64,000 nt of DNA from Megalopta genalis (lineage: Eukaryota; Arthropoda; Insecta; Hymenoptera; Halictidae). Every line of letters begins with the position of its first letter. Within the stretch, counting starts at the first letter, position 1. The stretch is from contig NC_135017.1 in assembly GCF_051020955.1 (NCBI RefSeq), positions 1,588,501 to 1,652,500 of the forward strand, written 5' to 3'. The notes under the pieces are model-generated. The model did no database searches and was not told the DNA's origin. It worked only from the letters and a program-made list of their open reading frames with translations. The position numbers were made by a program, and so were the translations under genes. This document shows positions 47,113 to 60,068 of this stretch, in pieces.

Positions 47113-47703
47113 CTGTGAAAATTGTTTTAAAGAATAAACCAGTCAATGGCGCTTGTATAATACAAAACATTTAATTTAAATATATGTATAGTGCTATGAA
47201 TAAGTGTAGACTCAAACATGATTTTGTACTTAAATGATACGTATGCTTTTATGGCTGAGAGAGATGGCGTATATAAGAACAAATGTACAACAAAGAGATA
47301 CTTCCTGATTGTTGTCATAGTTGAGATGGAAACATGTAAACGTGGCTTGTATTTCGTAAAATCATGAAATGTAATGATTAATCCAAAGTGTAATTTATTA
47401 TTTTTATTTTTTTATTATTTTTATATAAACTGAAGAAGTAAGGGTCAAGTTGTCAAAACGTTACACAGTTACCGATTTCAATTGTTTCGAATTATGTTAT
47501 GAAGGACGATTTTCTGTTTATCGACTCCAGTTTTGGAGATAGAAAAAGATAGAGCTGTTGTTACTGCTACCTACAATACTTAATGTTGTTACTGCTATGC
47601 ATATTCAAACATTTCTCACCCTCATACGACACCATCGCTTGCGGCGTGGTAATTAAACGATATGACATTATTTCCTGTGCGCGAGGTTACCCATATTATG
47701 TGT

Positions 47704-47946
47704 AGTGCAATCAGGAAAAAAGTCACTACGTAAGGCAACGCATGCGCAGGGAGTCCCACACCGCGGCGGGGGGGGGGGGGCTACCGTGCGAACATGACAA
47801 TTCTGAACTACGATCAGACAAAGACTCTGCGTCACGTCGCATTCACAGTTCAGAATTGCGATATTCGCCCGGTAAACGCCCCACGCTGTTGTGTGGAACT
47901 CTCTGAGTATGCGTCGTCTTGCGTAGTGACATTTCCTGGCTGCACT
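47704..47946. mobile_element. Palindromic element C, copy 1
   Basis: Outer ends AGTGCA and TGCACT; inside, AGTCACTACGTAAGGCAACG mirrors CGTCTTGCGTAGTGAC, and CAATTCTGAACTACGATC mirrors ACAGTTCAGAATTGC. A run of 14 G breaks the left arm near 47767. It lies in the long AKR intron. No coding content. Confidence 0.75.
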
Positions 47947-47994
47947 GGTTGTGTATAGTAAGGTGCATGCAGTAATGTCTACGGAACCTAAGTA

Positions 47995-48140
47995 CAGTAA
48001 ATTCTCCCTAATTAATGCTCAGATTGTGCACAAAAATGGACAATTTGGGAAGAAGAGATACGATTATTCGAGCTTTGTGGTTCTTTTTTATAGTTGTTCG
48101 CAATCGGTAACTATAACTTTTCCCAAATTGCCCATTTTCC
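47995..48140. mobile_element. Short interspersed repeat E, copy 2
   Basis: Matches 11960-12110 and shows an inverted pair: ATGGACAATTTGGGAAG near 48034 and CTTTTCCCAAATTGCCCAT near 48118. It directly precedes repeat D. Confidence 0.7.
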
Positions 48141-48144
48141 ACTG

Positions 48145-48372
48145 TGGCGGCTACCTCCAGACCCGCCAACAGATGGCTCCTCTTCCCGCAAGTAATCTAT
48201 CCGCCTCAATTTCTATATATACAGACATTGTCCTTCTTACCGACATCTCAACGTCTAAGGCAAGGACCTGCTAGGATAGTCTTACTGATGAGTCCTCTAG
48301 CGGGTCCTGGACGAGAAACATCTCCCCCTCTCCTTCTCTCCCTAACACAGTCACGCACCCACCACCGCCAAA
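48145..48372 (+). repeat. Repeat D, fullest unsplit copy
   Basis: TGGCGGCTACCTCCAGACCC, ATGGCTCCTCTTCCCGCAAG, TCCGCCTCAATTTCTATATA, TACAGAC, the hammerhead motif (48250-48321), then a pyrimidine-rich tail and CACCCACCACCGCCAAA, shared with 62232-62276. Length about 228 bases. Confidence 0.85.
48250..48321 (+). ncRNA. Hammerhead ribozyme motif, copy 2 (second core altered)
   Basis: AACGTC at 48250-48255 (cut expected after 48255), stem I TAAGGC with GTCTTA (one G-T wobble), core CTGATGA at 48285-48291, stem II GTCC with GGAC (48292-48295, 48309-48312). The second core reads GAGAAA instead of GAAA, an apparent duplicated GA, which probably damages activity. Loop complementarity is retained and longer: AGGACCTGCTAG with CTAGCGGGTCCT. 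Confidence 0.75.
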
Positions 48373-48639
48373 TCACCATTCCAACGGTGAGAGCTTATGG
48401 CTTGCAGTCGAAAGAAGTTACCCAGTCCTATCCTAAACTATAATTCCTTATAAGAAATGTTTAAAGTGAACCTTACCCTATCTCGAGGTGGACATTCTAT
48501 AATGGTCCAAATTTTTGCTGGATGGACATACTTCCGAGATTTCAAGGTGTCCTTGATTTTTTTAATCGAACACTGTAAGTGTTTTTGTATGTTTTTTACA
48601 AGCAGAGAATTTATTTCAAAGTCAATTCATTTACCTATT

Positions 48640-49030
48640 ATACTTTGATCTTTGAAGACCAGATCTCGCTCAAGGTTATTTAATGCCGTTCAAAACTTAT
48701 CAGGAGAACGCTATAACAATGTTCTGAACAATGAACAGCAAAATCTTTTGGAAGACGTTCCCCTCTCTATCAGATTTCGAATGTGGTTCCTACATGATGG
48801 TGCTACCGCCCACAATTCTAGATCCCTTTCCCACCCAGATCTTCAGATTTACCACCACTAGACTTTTTCTTGTGGATCTGCATAAAAGATGAAGTTTACC
48901 AGAACCCACTACCGTTGAAAATATGAAACGGAATTAGAGATGTTTGCCGCCAAATTAATTGAAGACCATTGAAGGATACGAAGCTATCATTCAGAGACAG
49001 AATTAATCCATGTCGTGGTCGTCCTTTTCA
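48640..49030 (+). pseudogene. Mariner-like (DD34D-type) transposase C-terminal relic
   Basis: In one frame: NLSGERYNNVLNNEQQNLLE, DVPLSIRFRMWFLHDGATAH (second catalytic Asp in the HDGA motif). After a deletion of about 25 codons and a frame change it resumes with DLPPLDFFLW (family SPDLTPLDFFLWG), KDEVYQNPLP, and RDVCRQIN. The middle portion with RWIGRGG-type sequence is missing. N-terminal parts upstream (48457 onward) are not convincing. Inactive. Confidence 0.78.
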
Positions 49031-50349
49031 ATAGATGAGATAAGGAACATTTTTTCGTACATAACGAAAGTAAACTTTAAACGGCATTAAATAACCTTGA
49101 GCGACCAAAGTATTATAAGTCAATGAATTGATCATGAAATGCACTATCTGCTTATATTAAAAAATATGCAGTTTAATTTTAAAGAACCAAGAAAGATCAC
49201 TTTGATATCTAGGAAGCAGCCAAAATTCGTGATCTTTATAGGGTGCCCCCCCCCCCCGAAACAGTGTAAAGTTCATTTGAAATATTTTTTGAAACGAGCT
49301 ATAGTTTAGGAGAAAATTGAGTTCTTCAAATGAGTAACTTCAAATGAGATACTCTGTACAGTCGCGATAACTGACAGACAATAAAAATCTCATACACAGA
49401 AGCGGCAAGAAATCCGCATTTTGCATGTATTTTTGTACGTACAGCAGTAGCTTTTCAACATGTTCACTAACAGCCTAATCACATCCCTAATATATGTGGA
49501 CTTCTCTAGTTTCCCAGATATTTGCAATTAAGGATCTATCTCTAAAAAGGATGTAATTAAATTTTTGGTGAACTTGTCGAAAAGCTACGGTCTCGCCGAT
49601 TTGGAGTTGATCACGTAATAGGGTTCAGCTATGAGATCGACCATACAAAAAGTCCATGTATGATCCTTGTCCATAAACAGAAGTTGAGCGGCAGGTGCGG
49701 CGCAGCGACGAGCAATCAAATTGATGCATACGCACTCACAGATGCACAACTATAGGCAGAATTCAACGTTACGATGGCAATAGTTTTTCACAAATATCTC
49801 CAAAAATAGGGTTGACCGCTGTTTTTTTTTTAAAGGGAAAATTTGTTCAGAATATCGTTCCTTATAACATATTCCAAAGCCGTTGAAATCGGTGACTGAA
49901 ACGGCGTGCAAAAACAATCATCAAAATCTGTTATAGCTATAAAATCAAAATCTGTTGTAGTTATATATTTTAAGCAGTAAAAGAAAATATAAACTCGTAA
50001 CGCTTTTAATAGCGATTTTAATAACTCGGATATTTTTATTTGATGATTTATTTTAATAAAATAAAGTTGATGAGATTAAAGTAATTACTTTTATTTATCT
50101 TTCTCTTCCTAGTATGTTATAATCCTGGTTATCAGGATTCGCTGCTAAATTCCAACTTTAGGGAGCGGAGGAAAGTGATATGGTGGGGCGATCCTTGCTA
50201 GTTAGCCTCGTGCGGCGGTGTCGGAGACACTCAGAAAGCTGAAAAGTGTCTCTATTGTATCGCATTTCTTAGCTACAGATGCGACACTACGCGATACCTA
50301 TACAGCAGCGACAGCTGTAGTACAATAGGGACATTCGTTAGCTCTTCCA
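49031..50349. other. AKR intron, mixed low-copy repeats
   Basis: 49780-49910 (TTTGTTCAGAATATCGTTCC, CCGTTGAAATCGG) matches 52705-52825 (GTTGTTCAGGATATCGTCCT, CCATTGAAATCGG), an unnamed repeat. A run of 12 C lies at about 49246. 50247-50331 has inverted ends (TCTCTATTGTA, TACAATAGGGA). Confidence 0.55.
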
Positions 50350-50566
50350 AGGAATAAGATAGGTAACGGATGCGCCAGGAGTCCTGCACAGAGGCGTGGC
50401 GTGTCTACCGGGCGAACATTATATGTAATTCTAAATTACAATCGCCACGCGACGTTAGGCCTCTGTCTAATCATAGTTCAGAATTATAATGTTCACGCGG
50501 GAGACGCACCACACCGCTGTGCGGAACTCCTGCGCATGCATCGCCTATCCCTTTGCGTAACTTATT
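50350..50566. mobile_element. Palindromic element C, copy 2
   Basis: AGGAATAAGATAGGTAACGG with ATGCGCCAGGAGTCCTGCAC on the left mirrors GTGCGGAACTCCTGCGCATG with CCTATCCCTTTGCGTAACTT on the right. The interior TCATAGTTCAGAATTATAAT resembles the interior of copy 1 (47704-47946). Confidence 0.7.
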
Positions 50567-53500
50567 TTCGTGTATACGCTGGTCAAAACATTGAATTATA
50601 GATCTGGGAAATTGTAAAAAGGTACAGATGCAAATCGCAAACATACTTATTACATTAAAAAGTATGGTAAAAGCTTTTTATACCAAATTTGGAAATCAAG
50701 CAACCAGGATGATCAGCAATACTTTTAAAAATCTTGAAGAATAATTATTCATTATATGAAATTATAAGTAGATTAACCTTCTAATGATAATGTAATATCA
50801 ATTTTATTAAGAGGAAATATAGCAATATCGCATAGAGTACAAATTAAAATTGGAACATTCCTATCAAAAGGACGGATCACGAAATTGCATATGTTATACA
50901 TCAATCGCTTCGCTTTGACGCATATATCGCAGAAATGAGAAGCTTTTTCTGTGGAAATTTGTCGTAACTGAGAAATTCGCAGGATGAGATCTACCGATAG
51001 ATGATACACAGAACTGCACAATTTTTATTTCAAATAAAAATAAAATATAACTGTCTGAAATCATTTACTTCACACCATTATTTTCAGTACCGTTATTTGG
51101 ACATAAAAATATTATCAATTTATTTGAGATAAAGCGATTTTAAATATAATAAATTATTTCATTATTTCTTTTTTTTCAAACTGATCAAACGAAATAATCT
51201 GCAAAATGATAATGAACAAAAAGATTTTATTTTATGAAATCTACACAACAATTTGTTTAAAGGGAAGAGGTGTAAACCAGCTCCAAATATTAAAAACTCT
51301 ATAATCATTCAAATAATTGTAATAAAAAATAACATGTTATTTGAAATGATATTTCAAATAATGACTGAAGGTTCTTTTTTTCCATCTAGCACGATTTCCT
51401 TCGATATTTTACCGACATCGGATGGAAAACGAATCAGCATATAGCGTTTGGCTTCTCAAGTGAAACTGTACTCTTCTCAAATGGTACTAAAAAGATACTC
51501 AACACTTCCAACTTGTTTGTCTTTGCCTAATTCCCTTCCCGATTGGCCTATGCCGACGCAATGGAAACGCGGATTTTATTAGGATCAGCTCAGTCTGTCG
51601 GCAGAACAGCATGGCAGGGCAAAGTCAACGCAATAGAAGTGAGTCTTAACACAAGCAATTTCGTGATCCGTCCCTTTGCTAGAAATATGTATAACCTAAA
51701 ATTTGCAGAGCAATATATATAAAATGAAAATATTTAGAATAACATAACATTCAGTGATAACTTCAATATTAATCTTAATGTAATGTTACCGGACAAGAAG
51801 AAAGAGTTTAAGAAAAGAAACAGAAATTTCATTAGGCACAACGCATGTAAAAAGATTACTAATGATTGGGGTTCTTGTTCACAATTTTAAAAGCAGAATA
51901 GTTTGCATAAAATACAGTTTTAGAAGCAGAATTGCATAATAAATACAAGTATAAAAATTTTGCCAAAAAGAAGTTTAAAATATTCGAGGTTAACCTAACC
52001 ACACAGTTAGGTTTGAGTTAGGTTCAAATTAGGTGGAGTGGAAATTTAACTAACAGGGTTAGCTCTCGAATGTAACCAAATTTCACCCTGTCATAGTGTT
52101 GTTGGGCTAACTCTTCGTAGTGCATATTGGTTACTACTAATGTTGGCGGTATTTTATATTATGAAGGCATTTTTGCAAGATTACCTATCTTAAACCTCTG
52201 ATTATGTTCTATATTTGACCAAGCGTCCTTCCTGGTGCGTCATCATGTTTGAAAGAAAACAGTGAAGGAGCGGCGATTGGCAGCTTACGCACACTATACA
52301 CACATAGCTCTTTAACTCTCTTCTTACCGTATACTTAAAATCACCGGTTCGCGTGAGGAACTATCTCGGTATGAACAAAGTAAATATCGATTTTGTCTTG
52401 AATTATTTCAAAGTCCGTGGAATCAAAGGAATCTAGACAATACTATAATTATTGAATATTTACGTAGAGAATATGAACATAGCAATTAGAATATGTGACT
52501 GGTGGAAAAGGTCTATAGTATTAACGAAATAAAGAGATATTGCTTGGTTTGAATCTGCTTGGTTAATGACTACTTTATTTAGAGCACGTCGGGTTTATAT
52601 ACACATTTGTTATCAATGAGTATCCGGTTAGGTTTTGGTTCGTTTATTGGAGTGTCGCCTTGCTTCACACACGCATAGACAATTCAATGCAGCAACAACA
52701 ACAATTTTTCCTTAATATCTCGAAAACTAAGGTTCGGCTGCCGTAAATGGAAAAGGAAAAAGTTGTTCAGGATATCGTCCTTTACAACATGTTTTAGGGC
52801 CATTGAAATCGGAGTACTTTAAAGTTCTGATTTATACATTTTTATTTTGTAATGGAGATGAACATAAATGAAATTCATTTTAAGTAAATGGATTGTAAAC
52901 TTTAGTAAAAAAAAAATAAAATTTTACTACTCCATTCAATCACAGCGTATTTATTTAATATAATAATTTCAACTTCTTTTTTTGCATTTCAACAACTAAT
53001 ACTTGATTCCTGATTTTGATGCCCTGAGTACTAACTTGAAAATCGTTTCTTTCCTTAATCATCATTTTTACAGGAAACCAAGAATCAAATATTAAAACTT
53101 CCAGAATTCTTTTTGTTTTGCTATAGATCTTCTCATTTACAAAAATATACATTTTTTATAATATTTTACCATTCTCAAACCTAAATTGTTAGGTTGAGCA
53201 GAAAATTTATAGTTCCTACTATTACCGTTCGCCATATATTCAATGAATTAGTAAAAATGAAATCGAAATTACTATTGAATTGCAAGAGAAAATATTATAA
53301 ATGTCATAAAATATCATAAAATGTATGTAACGCACAGTATTTCATAATGGATATGTATTGGGAAAGTCGTTCAAGTTTGTACAAGGTCAACTCCAATAGA
53401 AGATTGTGTAATAATAGTTTTAGGATATTTCTATAAGGAAATACATCTATTAACTCACTGTTAATACAAGTGGTCAGATCAACAACCTTGATATAAGATC

Positions 53501-54397
53501 TAATAATTTGAAATATTAGTAACACCTCATGACGAATTTCATTAAATCTATCAGCGTAAGCGTTTCTTATACATTGCATGTCATGATTGGTTAAGGTTTA
53601 TTGTGGAATATTTATTTCTTTAATTTTCTTCAGAAATAGAAGTATATAGATGAATAGAAACAAATGTGAATGAATGTCATTGTATTATAACTGTTATAAG
53701 TAATTATAGTAGCAATACATATACCAACAACAAGTGGGAACAGATCAGTTGATAAATTTCATTAGTTAACATTTTTTAAAACGCGGGAAGGTTGATTTTT
53801 TGAATTTCTGTGGAATTTTTCAGTTTGCTATTGGGATAATTGTACAATAAATTAAGCATAAGATCTCCAACTATTGTAGACAATTACTTGTAGACAATTT
53901 ACAAAAACTGTTCAGTTTTGCTAAACGTATCGAACGTTCTTTTACAGTATTTACCACCATTACATTTTTCTAAAATTTGTAGAGAATGACATGGCACAAA
54001 GGAATCTTTCTTTTACTTTTTTCAAAATTTTTGTTTACAATGTAAATATTGTCAAAATACAAAAATATGTTGTTGAAATAAGGTACGATTTTTTGCACTG
54101 ATCTAATGTAATACAAAAAGGTATTCTATTTAAAAAATCCAGTTGACATTTCATCTCCTCTATGTCTCCTTTATATCTTTCATAATTAGTGACACCAGAT
54201 TATACATATACCTTCAAGACCAAGCACGGTTTATTTGATGCATTTTTCCCCATCAACAATACTATGTAAAATATTTAAATGACATGTTTTAAATGCTACA
54301 CTCCGAATAATTTTCTGAATAATAAATACTTAGGAAAATAAAAAGGATTCAGTAAGAGTAACATAGAGTAGTTAAATTATAGCTGTGTTTATACTAC
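50567..54397. other. AKR intron, AT-rich
   Basis: Rest of the long (about 7.3 kb) AKR intron. Apart from the small repeat at 52705-52825 no gene or named element was recognised. Open frames here are short and motif-free. Confidence 0.5.
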
Positions 54398-54568
54398 CTT
54401 TGTGACGATGAAGAGTTCAGATCGTTTTATTTTTCCAGAGTCAATCCATTTTTTAAGGACTCTACCAATTACTTTTTCATTTTCATATACTGGAGCTGTG
54501 TCTATATGTCTGTATCCAGCCTCCAAGGCAATATTTAAAGCGGTTTCCAGCTCTTCTTCATTAGTTGC
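54398..54568 (-). CDS. Aldo-keto reductase, internal exon carrying Asp, Tyr and Lys of the active site
   Basis: 57 codons between the acceptor TTTTCAAG (exon begins 54568) and the donor GTAGTA (54397). It encodes ATNEEELETALNIALEAGYR, then HIDTAPVYENEKVIGRVLKK and KRSELFIVTK. The family tetrad residues Asp (HIDTA), Tyr (VYENE) and Lys (VTK, last codon) are all here; His is in the 46759-47112 exon. The preceding exon should encode the first 20-30 residues ending in a GLGTW-type motif; I could not find it up to the window edge. An upstream in-frame ATG at 54589 lies inside the intron and is unlikely to be the start. Confidence 0.93.
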
Positions 54569-56469
54569 CTTGAAAAGAAATGATGTCATTAGATTCTATT
54601 TTTGTTCTTTCATTATTATAGTTTAAATGTTTGTGTTCTCATTTCAAATTTAAATAAATAAGTTCTGGATTTTATACATTCATGACAAAAATGACTGACT
54701 ATGATTTGCAATAGTAGAAAGATTAAAACAATTGGAGAGTATGAATATATTATTCTCAATTTATTAAATTTATTAATCAAAAAGTAGAAATTTCTAAATT
54801 GTTCCTGTATCTTACAAAAGATTCCTGGTCTAATAATAATTCAAAAGGAAAATATTTTTGTCTAGGTCTGATTTGTCTTATTCGAAAGAACGTAAATTAA
54901 ATTTTTAACTTTGAATTTTTTTAAGTTCAAAAATACAAAAAAAGCAATAAGTTATGTAAAAAATAAATAAATTGTATAGAAATATCTTTAATAGTTACAT
55001 TAACATCGAATGTTACTGTTTAAATTGAGATAAATTATATATTTTATATTTTATACTCTATAATAATATCTACTCTATAGTAGCTATTAAACATGTTGAA
55101 GTATTGCTAATATCATATTTTCATTGATGTTAAAAAATACAAAAAAGTAATTAAATAACACTGTTTTCAATTTTGTTCATTTATACAAATAAACAATACA
55201 ATACAATACAAAATCTAATGAAAGTACATAAATGAATTCATGTAATCGTAAATAATTGTATTCAGATCAAAAAGATGGAATAAAAGTGATTTAATAAAAA
55301 CACTATTATATGAATAAAGTGAAATTATTGCTTAAAACAAAATTTCAAATTTACTATTTTCATAATATATGTTCAATTGCGCTAGCCAATAAGAAGAAAG
55401 ATGAAATAGCATCCCTACTTAGAAGCGTATTTCGAATAAGTACATACGGTTGTAGAGCATAGATAATTGCAGATGAGAAGTATTTACTACATGTGCCATA
55501 TGTGTTACAAGAAACCGGTCTTGTTTCGATGAACGTGAAATTTATTGTTGAACTCATAGTATTGGTTTTGATTGAATAATAGAATACACATGAACAACTA
55601 AGTAAGTTAAAGATCTTTTTAGTAGTTATTAATATGCTTGTAAACTTAGTACTATTTATTAAGATATTTCAATAATGTGTTGCATCAATATTGTTATATT
55701 GTTTTGATATGTTATTATAAAGAGAAGTATGGTAAACAATTTGTGGAATAATTAGAAAGTTTATAATAAGGAACAAATTCAGCAGTTTATCCTTATGGAT
55801 GGTTCGATTCTTAACCTCAATTTTGCTTAAGTATGTATCACAGTTAAGATTACGTTTCCTTGAACAGACATACATATTAATAAACTGTGAATGTTCTAAA
55901 TGCATAGTTTCGTCATAAAGTTCCAGACACATGAGTACAATTATAATCTAACATAAGTAAAAATGTGAACAGTATTAATGTCGAAGAAAAAGTTTGTATT
56001 CTTCAATGATACAAATATAGCAATATATACGCAGTTGTTTATCGAATTAATGTTGCAGTCATATATGTATTTCAATTTCCTTTATTATAAGATAAATATT
56101 TTATTCAGTAAATGTATATATTATTCAGTGAATAATTAATGTTTTCTATTGCTAATGATCTTGCAGTCGATGCAAATATGGATAAATATATTATAAATTT
56201 ACCTATATTTATTATGTAGTAATACAAAAACAAATGAACCTTTTTATGTACACAGAAAAATGAAATTACTAGTACTTAGTCTACAAAATGCGTCATAGCT
56301 AAAACCGTACATTTAAAAAAATCGTTTAATAAGTTACATAAGTTGCTTAAATTAAATTTTAATATTTTATTGGGTTCCCACGGTTTAGCCAGTCTACTGT
56401 TCCCAATTTTTCAACACTGCTCTTTTAAATTCTATTTCAAAATATTTACATATATATATATATATGATC
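54569..56469. other. AT-rich interval, likely first AKR intron
   Basis: No GLGTW-type first exon or other exon could be recognised on the minus strand. Nothing else seen. Confidence 0.45.
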
Positions 56470-56989
56470 ATATTTGTTCATATTGCCTTCGATAAATTCT
56501 AAACTACCCATTTCAGCAGTAAACGTACAACCCCAGATCATCATTAATTGACCTCCATGCTTCATAGTACAGTTTAAATTTTTTATTTTGAACTCTTCAT
56601 TAGGTTGTCATCTCTAAAAATAGTCCTTTTCAAAAATTAAAATCTTTGTTCAAACAGTTTCTTGCAAAATATAATTTTTTTTTCTATTTTCCTCACTCAC
56701 GAGAGGCTTAAAATAAATTTTGTTTTTCTAATACTCTTTTTATTGTTTTGAGGTTTACACTTTTTCCTAAATATGTTTCAACTTCGTTAGTAAGTTTAGG
56801 GGCACTAATTATCTTTTATCATGCACACTCAGTTTCTCGTTTGGAGCTTTTTCTTGGCATATTATTTATTCTATCTTCATTTTGATATCATTTCACGATA
56901 TATTGAACAGTACTAACATTGCGATAACTTTTACCATTTTGAAAATTTCTTACAACAATTAATTGCTATTTTATTGTAGTTTGCTTCAT
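56470..56989 (-). pseudogene. Tc1-like transposase relic, heavily decayed
   Basis: From a start at 56989 the minus strand reads MKQTTIK, QLIVVRNFQNGKSYRNVSTV, YQNEDRINNMPRKSSKR, then ISAPKLTNEVETYLGKSVNL with KTIKRVLEKQNLF, the paired helix-turn-helix region of Tc1 transposases. After lesions, about 56580-56470 retains WRSINDDLGLYVY and the FRIYRRQYEQI frame, recalling the GGGSVMVWG and FIDGNMN blocks. Stops and frame changes are frequent; the catalytic Asp residues are not all recoverable. Confidence 0.7.
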
Positions 56990-59900
56990 CTCTATCTGAA
57001 TTTCAATTTTCAACTTTACAACACAACCCAATGAGCTAAGCACTATATACTTCCATATGTTTTATAATTTTCATTTATTTTCAGGGCTTCCCTGTGAAAA
57101 ATAATAGGGATATTAGTAATATACGATTTTAGCTGTGAGATGATCTAATCCATATGATCCCTAAACTTTTTTATGAGACAAAACATTTTCTGATATGTGG
57201 TGCACAATTTTGGCTTTGAATCACTGTATCGAATTAGTCTCTGTTATACATATTTAATAAGATTCTGTTGTGTCTTATTGTTAGATCATTTATCAGAATC
57301 AATTTTTTCAATTTCAGTGCTTCTTATAACTTTTTATTTAATATATTAGTTTAATTTAATTTAATTTTAATTATTGACAATTACTCTGACATCATCAATA
57401 ATGCTCCATCAAATTTAACAGTTGTCGTAATAAATGATTTCTGATATGATTAATTTATTCATCATTAAACTTGATGCTTTTTTTAAATTGCCATAATTTG
57501 TTATTTTCATTATTCCATATTACATTTTTCCAAATTAAAATAACTTAGCCAGATATTTTTTCATAAAAGCAAATATTTTTTTCTTCACATTTGTTTTATT
57601 AATATGTGACCTATATTTACTCTTGCAACATTTTAATTCAACTTCATGCAATCTTTGTTTTATTACTTTTCTTGAAAAACTTAATCTTATTGTCTTCTAA
57701 CATATTTGCCAATGATCGTTAGATTTTGTTAATAGTAACTAATATAGCATTCACATCTATGAATTCTCCCATTTTCAAAAATATTATGTAGTAAATGTCT
57801 TTTATTTCTTATACTTCATTTTTGTGTTTTGACAAACAGTTGACATATTCAGATTTGCATATACGAAAATACAAATATTAATATCACTTGTTTACTAAAT
57901 TTATGCCGTATACAAATGTGTTGTAAATAAAACTGAAGTATATAATAGTAACTTAATTCGACAAAACTTCTTTCATACCTAGTTGCTCCTACTTCCTGTT
58001 TTCTACATTTTATCTTAACTAGTAGATTTTCTGTTTGAAATTATCTACGAGGTTCTTTAAATGTCACACAAATGTGATTTTTGATCACATAATAGAAAAA
58101 CTGATCATGAATTTATTTATACGTATAGAAAACACATAATAGAAATAGTTGAACAAAGGATATATTAAGTTGTAAAAGAATATTGATGAATAACCTTGAC
58201 ATATATGTTGGGATTTATGTTATTCTATGCACATATATTTTGATTTATGTTTATTTTATCCAATATTTTTAAATAATGGAGTTATAAGAGATTACAGATA
58301 TGTTTGTGTAAATTAAAGTTGTTCATACACATTTTGGACAAAAATCTTACACTTATGAATCTTAATTTCATTTTATCACTGCAACTTCATTCTATTTCAA
58401 TATTAGTTTACAGAACGCTTGCATTACTAGGTTAATTTCAAATAAGATTCTTATTTTGTTTGAATTAAACAGGGGGGAGAGAGTGATATTATATAACACT
58501 AAAACAATATATGAAATGGAAAAGAGAGTACATTATAAAACAGTTTAGATTATACAATACATCTGAATGTACAAATTATTTTCACGCCTAATTGTGGATA
58601 ATTATGAATGCAGAAACAATCACTGCCGTAACTGTTGTGGTGCTGCTTTTTCGAGGATATTCAGTCATGGACAAAAAGCATAGTATTTGTTATAGTAATT
58701 GTTATACAAATACTAATGATGAGATTTACATTTTAATGTAGTAACAGTTGTATAATAATAGTTGTTTCCACTGAAACAAAATGTATTGCTACTTAAAAAT
58801 TTGCTTTTTCTCAGAAATTCTTTAGAAATTACATTCATTTGTCTTTTATTCAGTAATTTATTTTATGAGAACACAATGAAAAGTATAAATTATCTCACAA
58901 AATACAAGAAATGTCTGCTGCATAGTAAATTTGTTTAACAGCAAAATTGGTTGATATACATTGCCACATAAAAATGTGGAGATACAATTTAGTTAGATTT
59001 TACACATTTTTTATTTTAGTCGTTGCTCTAATAATGTAATGTATTGAATGATTTCTTATGAAAGTGTCTTTATTATATTTATACAGTAAATTTTCTTGAA
59101 TAGTCCCTCAACTTGTACATATTAACTTATTCTCTCGTTCAGCACTTCATATAATAGTGTGGATTGATTAAAATGTCCAGAATTTTAGGTTTATAATATA
59201 TGTATAATCTGATAATATTATGCAGTCAGTCTCTCCATATATCTCAATTATGTTTCCATGATATTATTGATATATTGTTAAGTATGTACTGAGATATGTA
59301 AAAAACTTCAAATGGTAGATCTAGGTTAGGTAGATATATTAGTTAGAAGTATGTACGTAGATCGCCGTCAAGTTTTAAATATTAAAAGTTTAAAACATTA
59401 AATTAAGTGTTTATTCACAAAAAATTGGAGATAGAGTGATAGAAACATTTACCTATGTATACACGAAGTGCTCAAGAAAATTTTTGCGTTAATTTAACAC
59501 AATAATAGTTGCATGAAATATTCAATGTATCATTTTGAGTTTTGTTTTGTTTATGTTTAATTTTATAATTGTTCTTTTCAATAGATTGTTTAAAATAAAT
59601 TTTGCTCTAATAACGAATATCTGTATATTGTAATATATTTAAAAATGTTTGTAATACATAAATACATTCGTAGCTAACATTTCGTGCTGTATTTGTCTTA
59701 CTTACAATTAAAATCTTTATGTAGAAAAATAAAGATATGGAGTCTACAATTATTAGTTATACATATAAATGTTAATTAAATTCTGTGCTTTCATTTGGTT
59801 TATTTATAACTGCACATATAAATAAAACATAATTGTGTATGTGGGCGTGTAACTACATATGTACAGTACTGGACAAAAATATAGCATATTTGATCATAAT

Positions 59901-59995
59901 AATTTTTTGAGCATCAATTTCTTTAGTATTTTCTGTATTATTCCACGAAATGTACGTAAGGTAGATGACCCAATTACCGTACCTTTAAGTCTGTG
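56990..59995. other. Very AT-rich gene desert
   Basis: Almost no open frames and no recognised repeat. A GGGGGGAGAGAG word near 58471 is the only local GC excess. Confidence 0.6.
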
Positions 59996-60068
59996 ATGAC
60001 TATCTTCAGACCCGCCAACAGATGGCTCCTTTTCCCGCAAGTAATCGATCCGCCTCAATTTGTATATA

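Noticed and set aside
51985..52035. Spaced TTAGG words (TTAACCTAACC ... TTAGGTTTGAGTTAGG) recalling the insect telomere repeat
   Set aside because: Only a few units, not tandem and with irregular spacing; chance or very old decay cannot be told apart.
54569..54589. In-frame ATG at 54589 as the AKR start
   Set aside because: It would lack the first beta strand and GLGTW motif of the family, and a good acceptor AG sits exactly at the first conserved residue.
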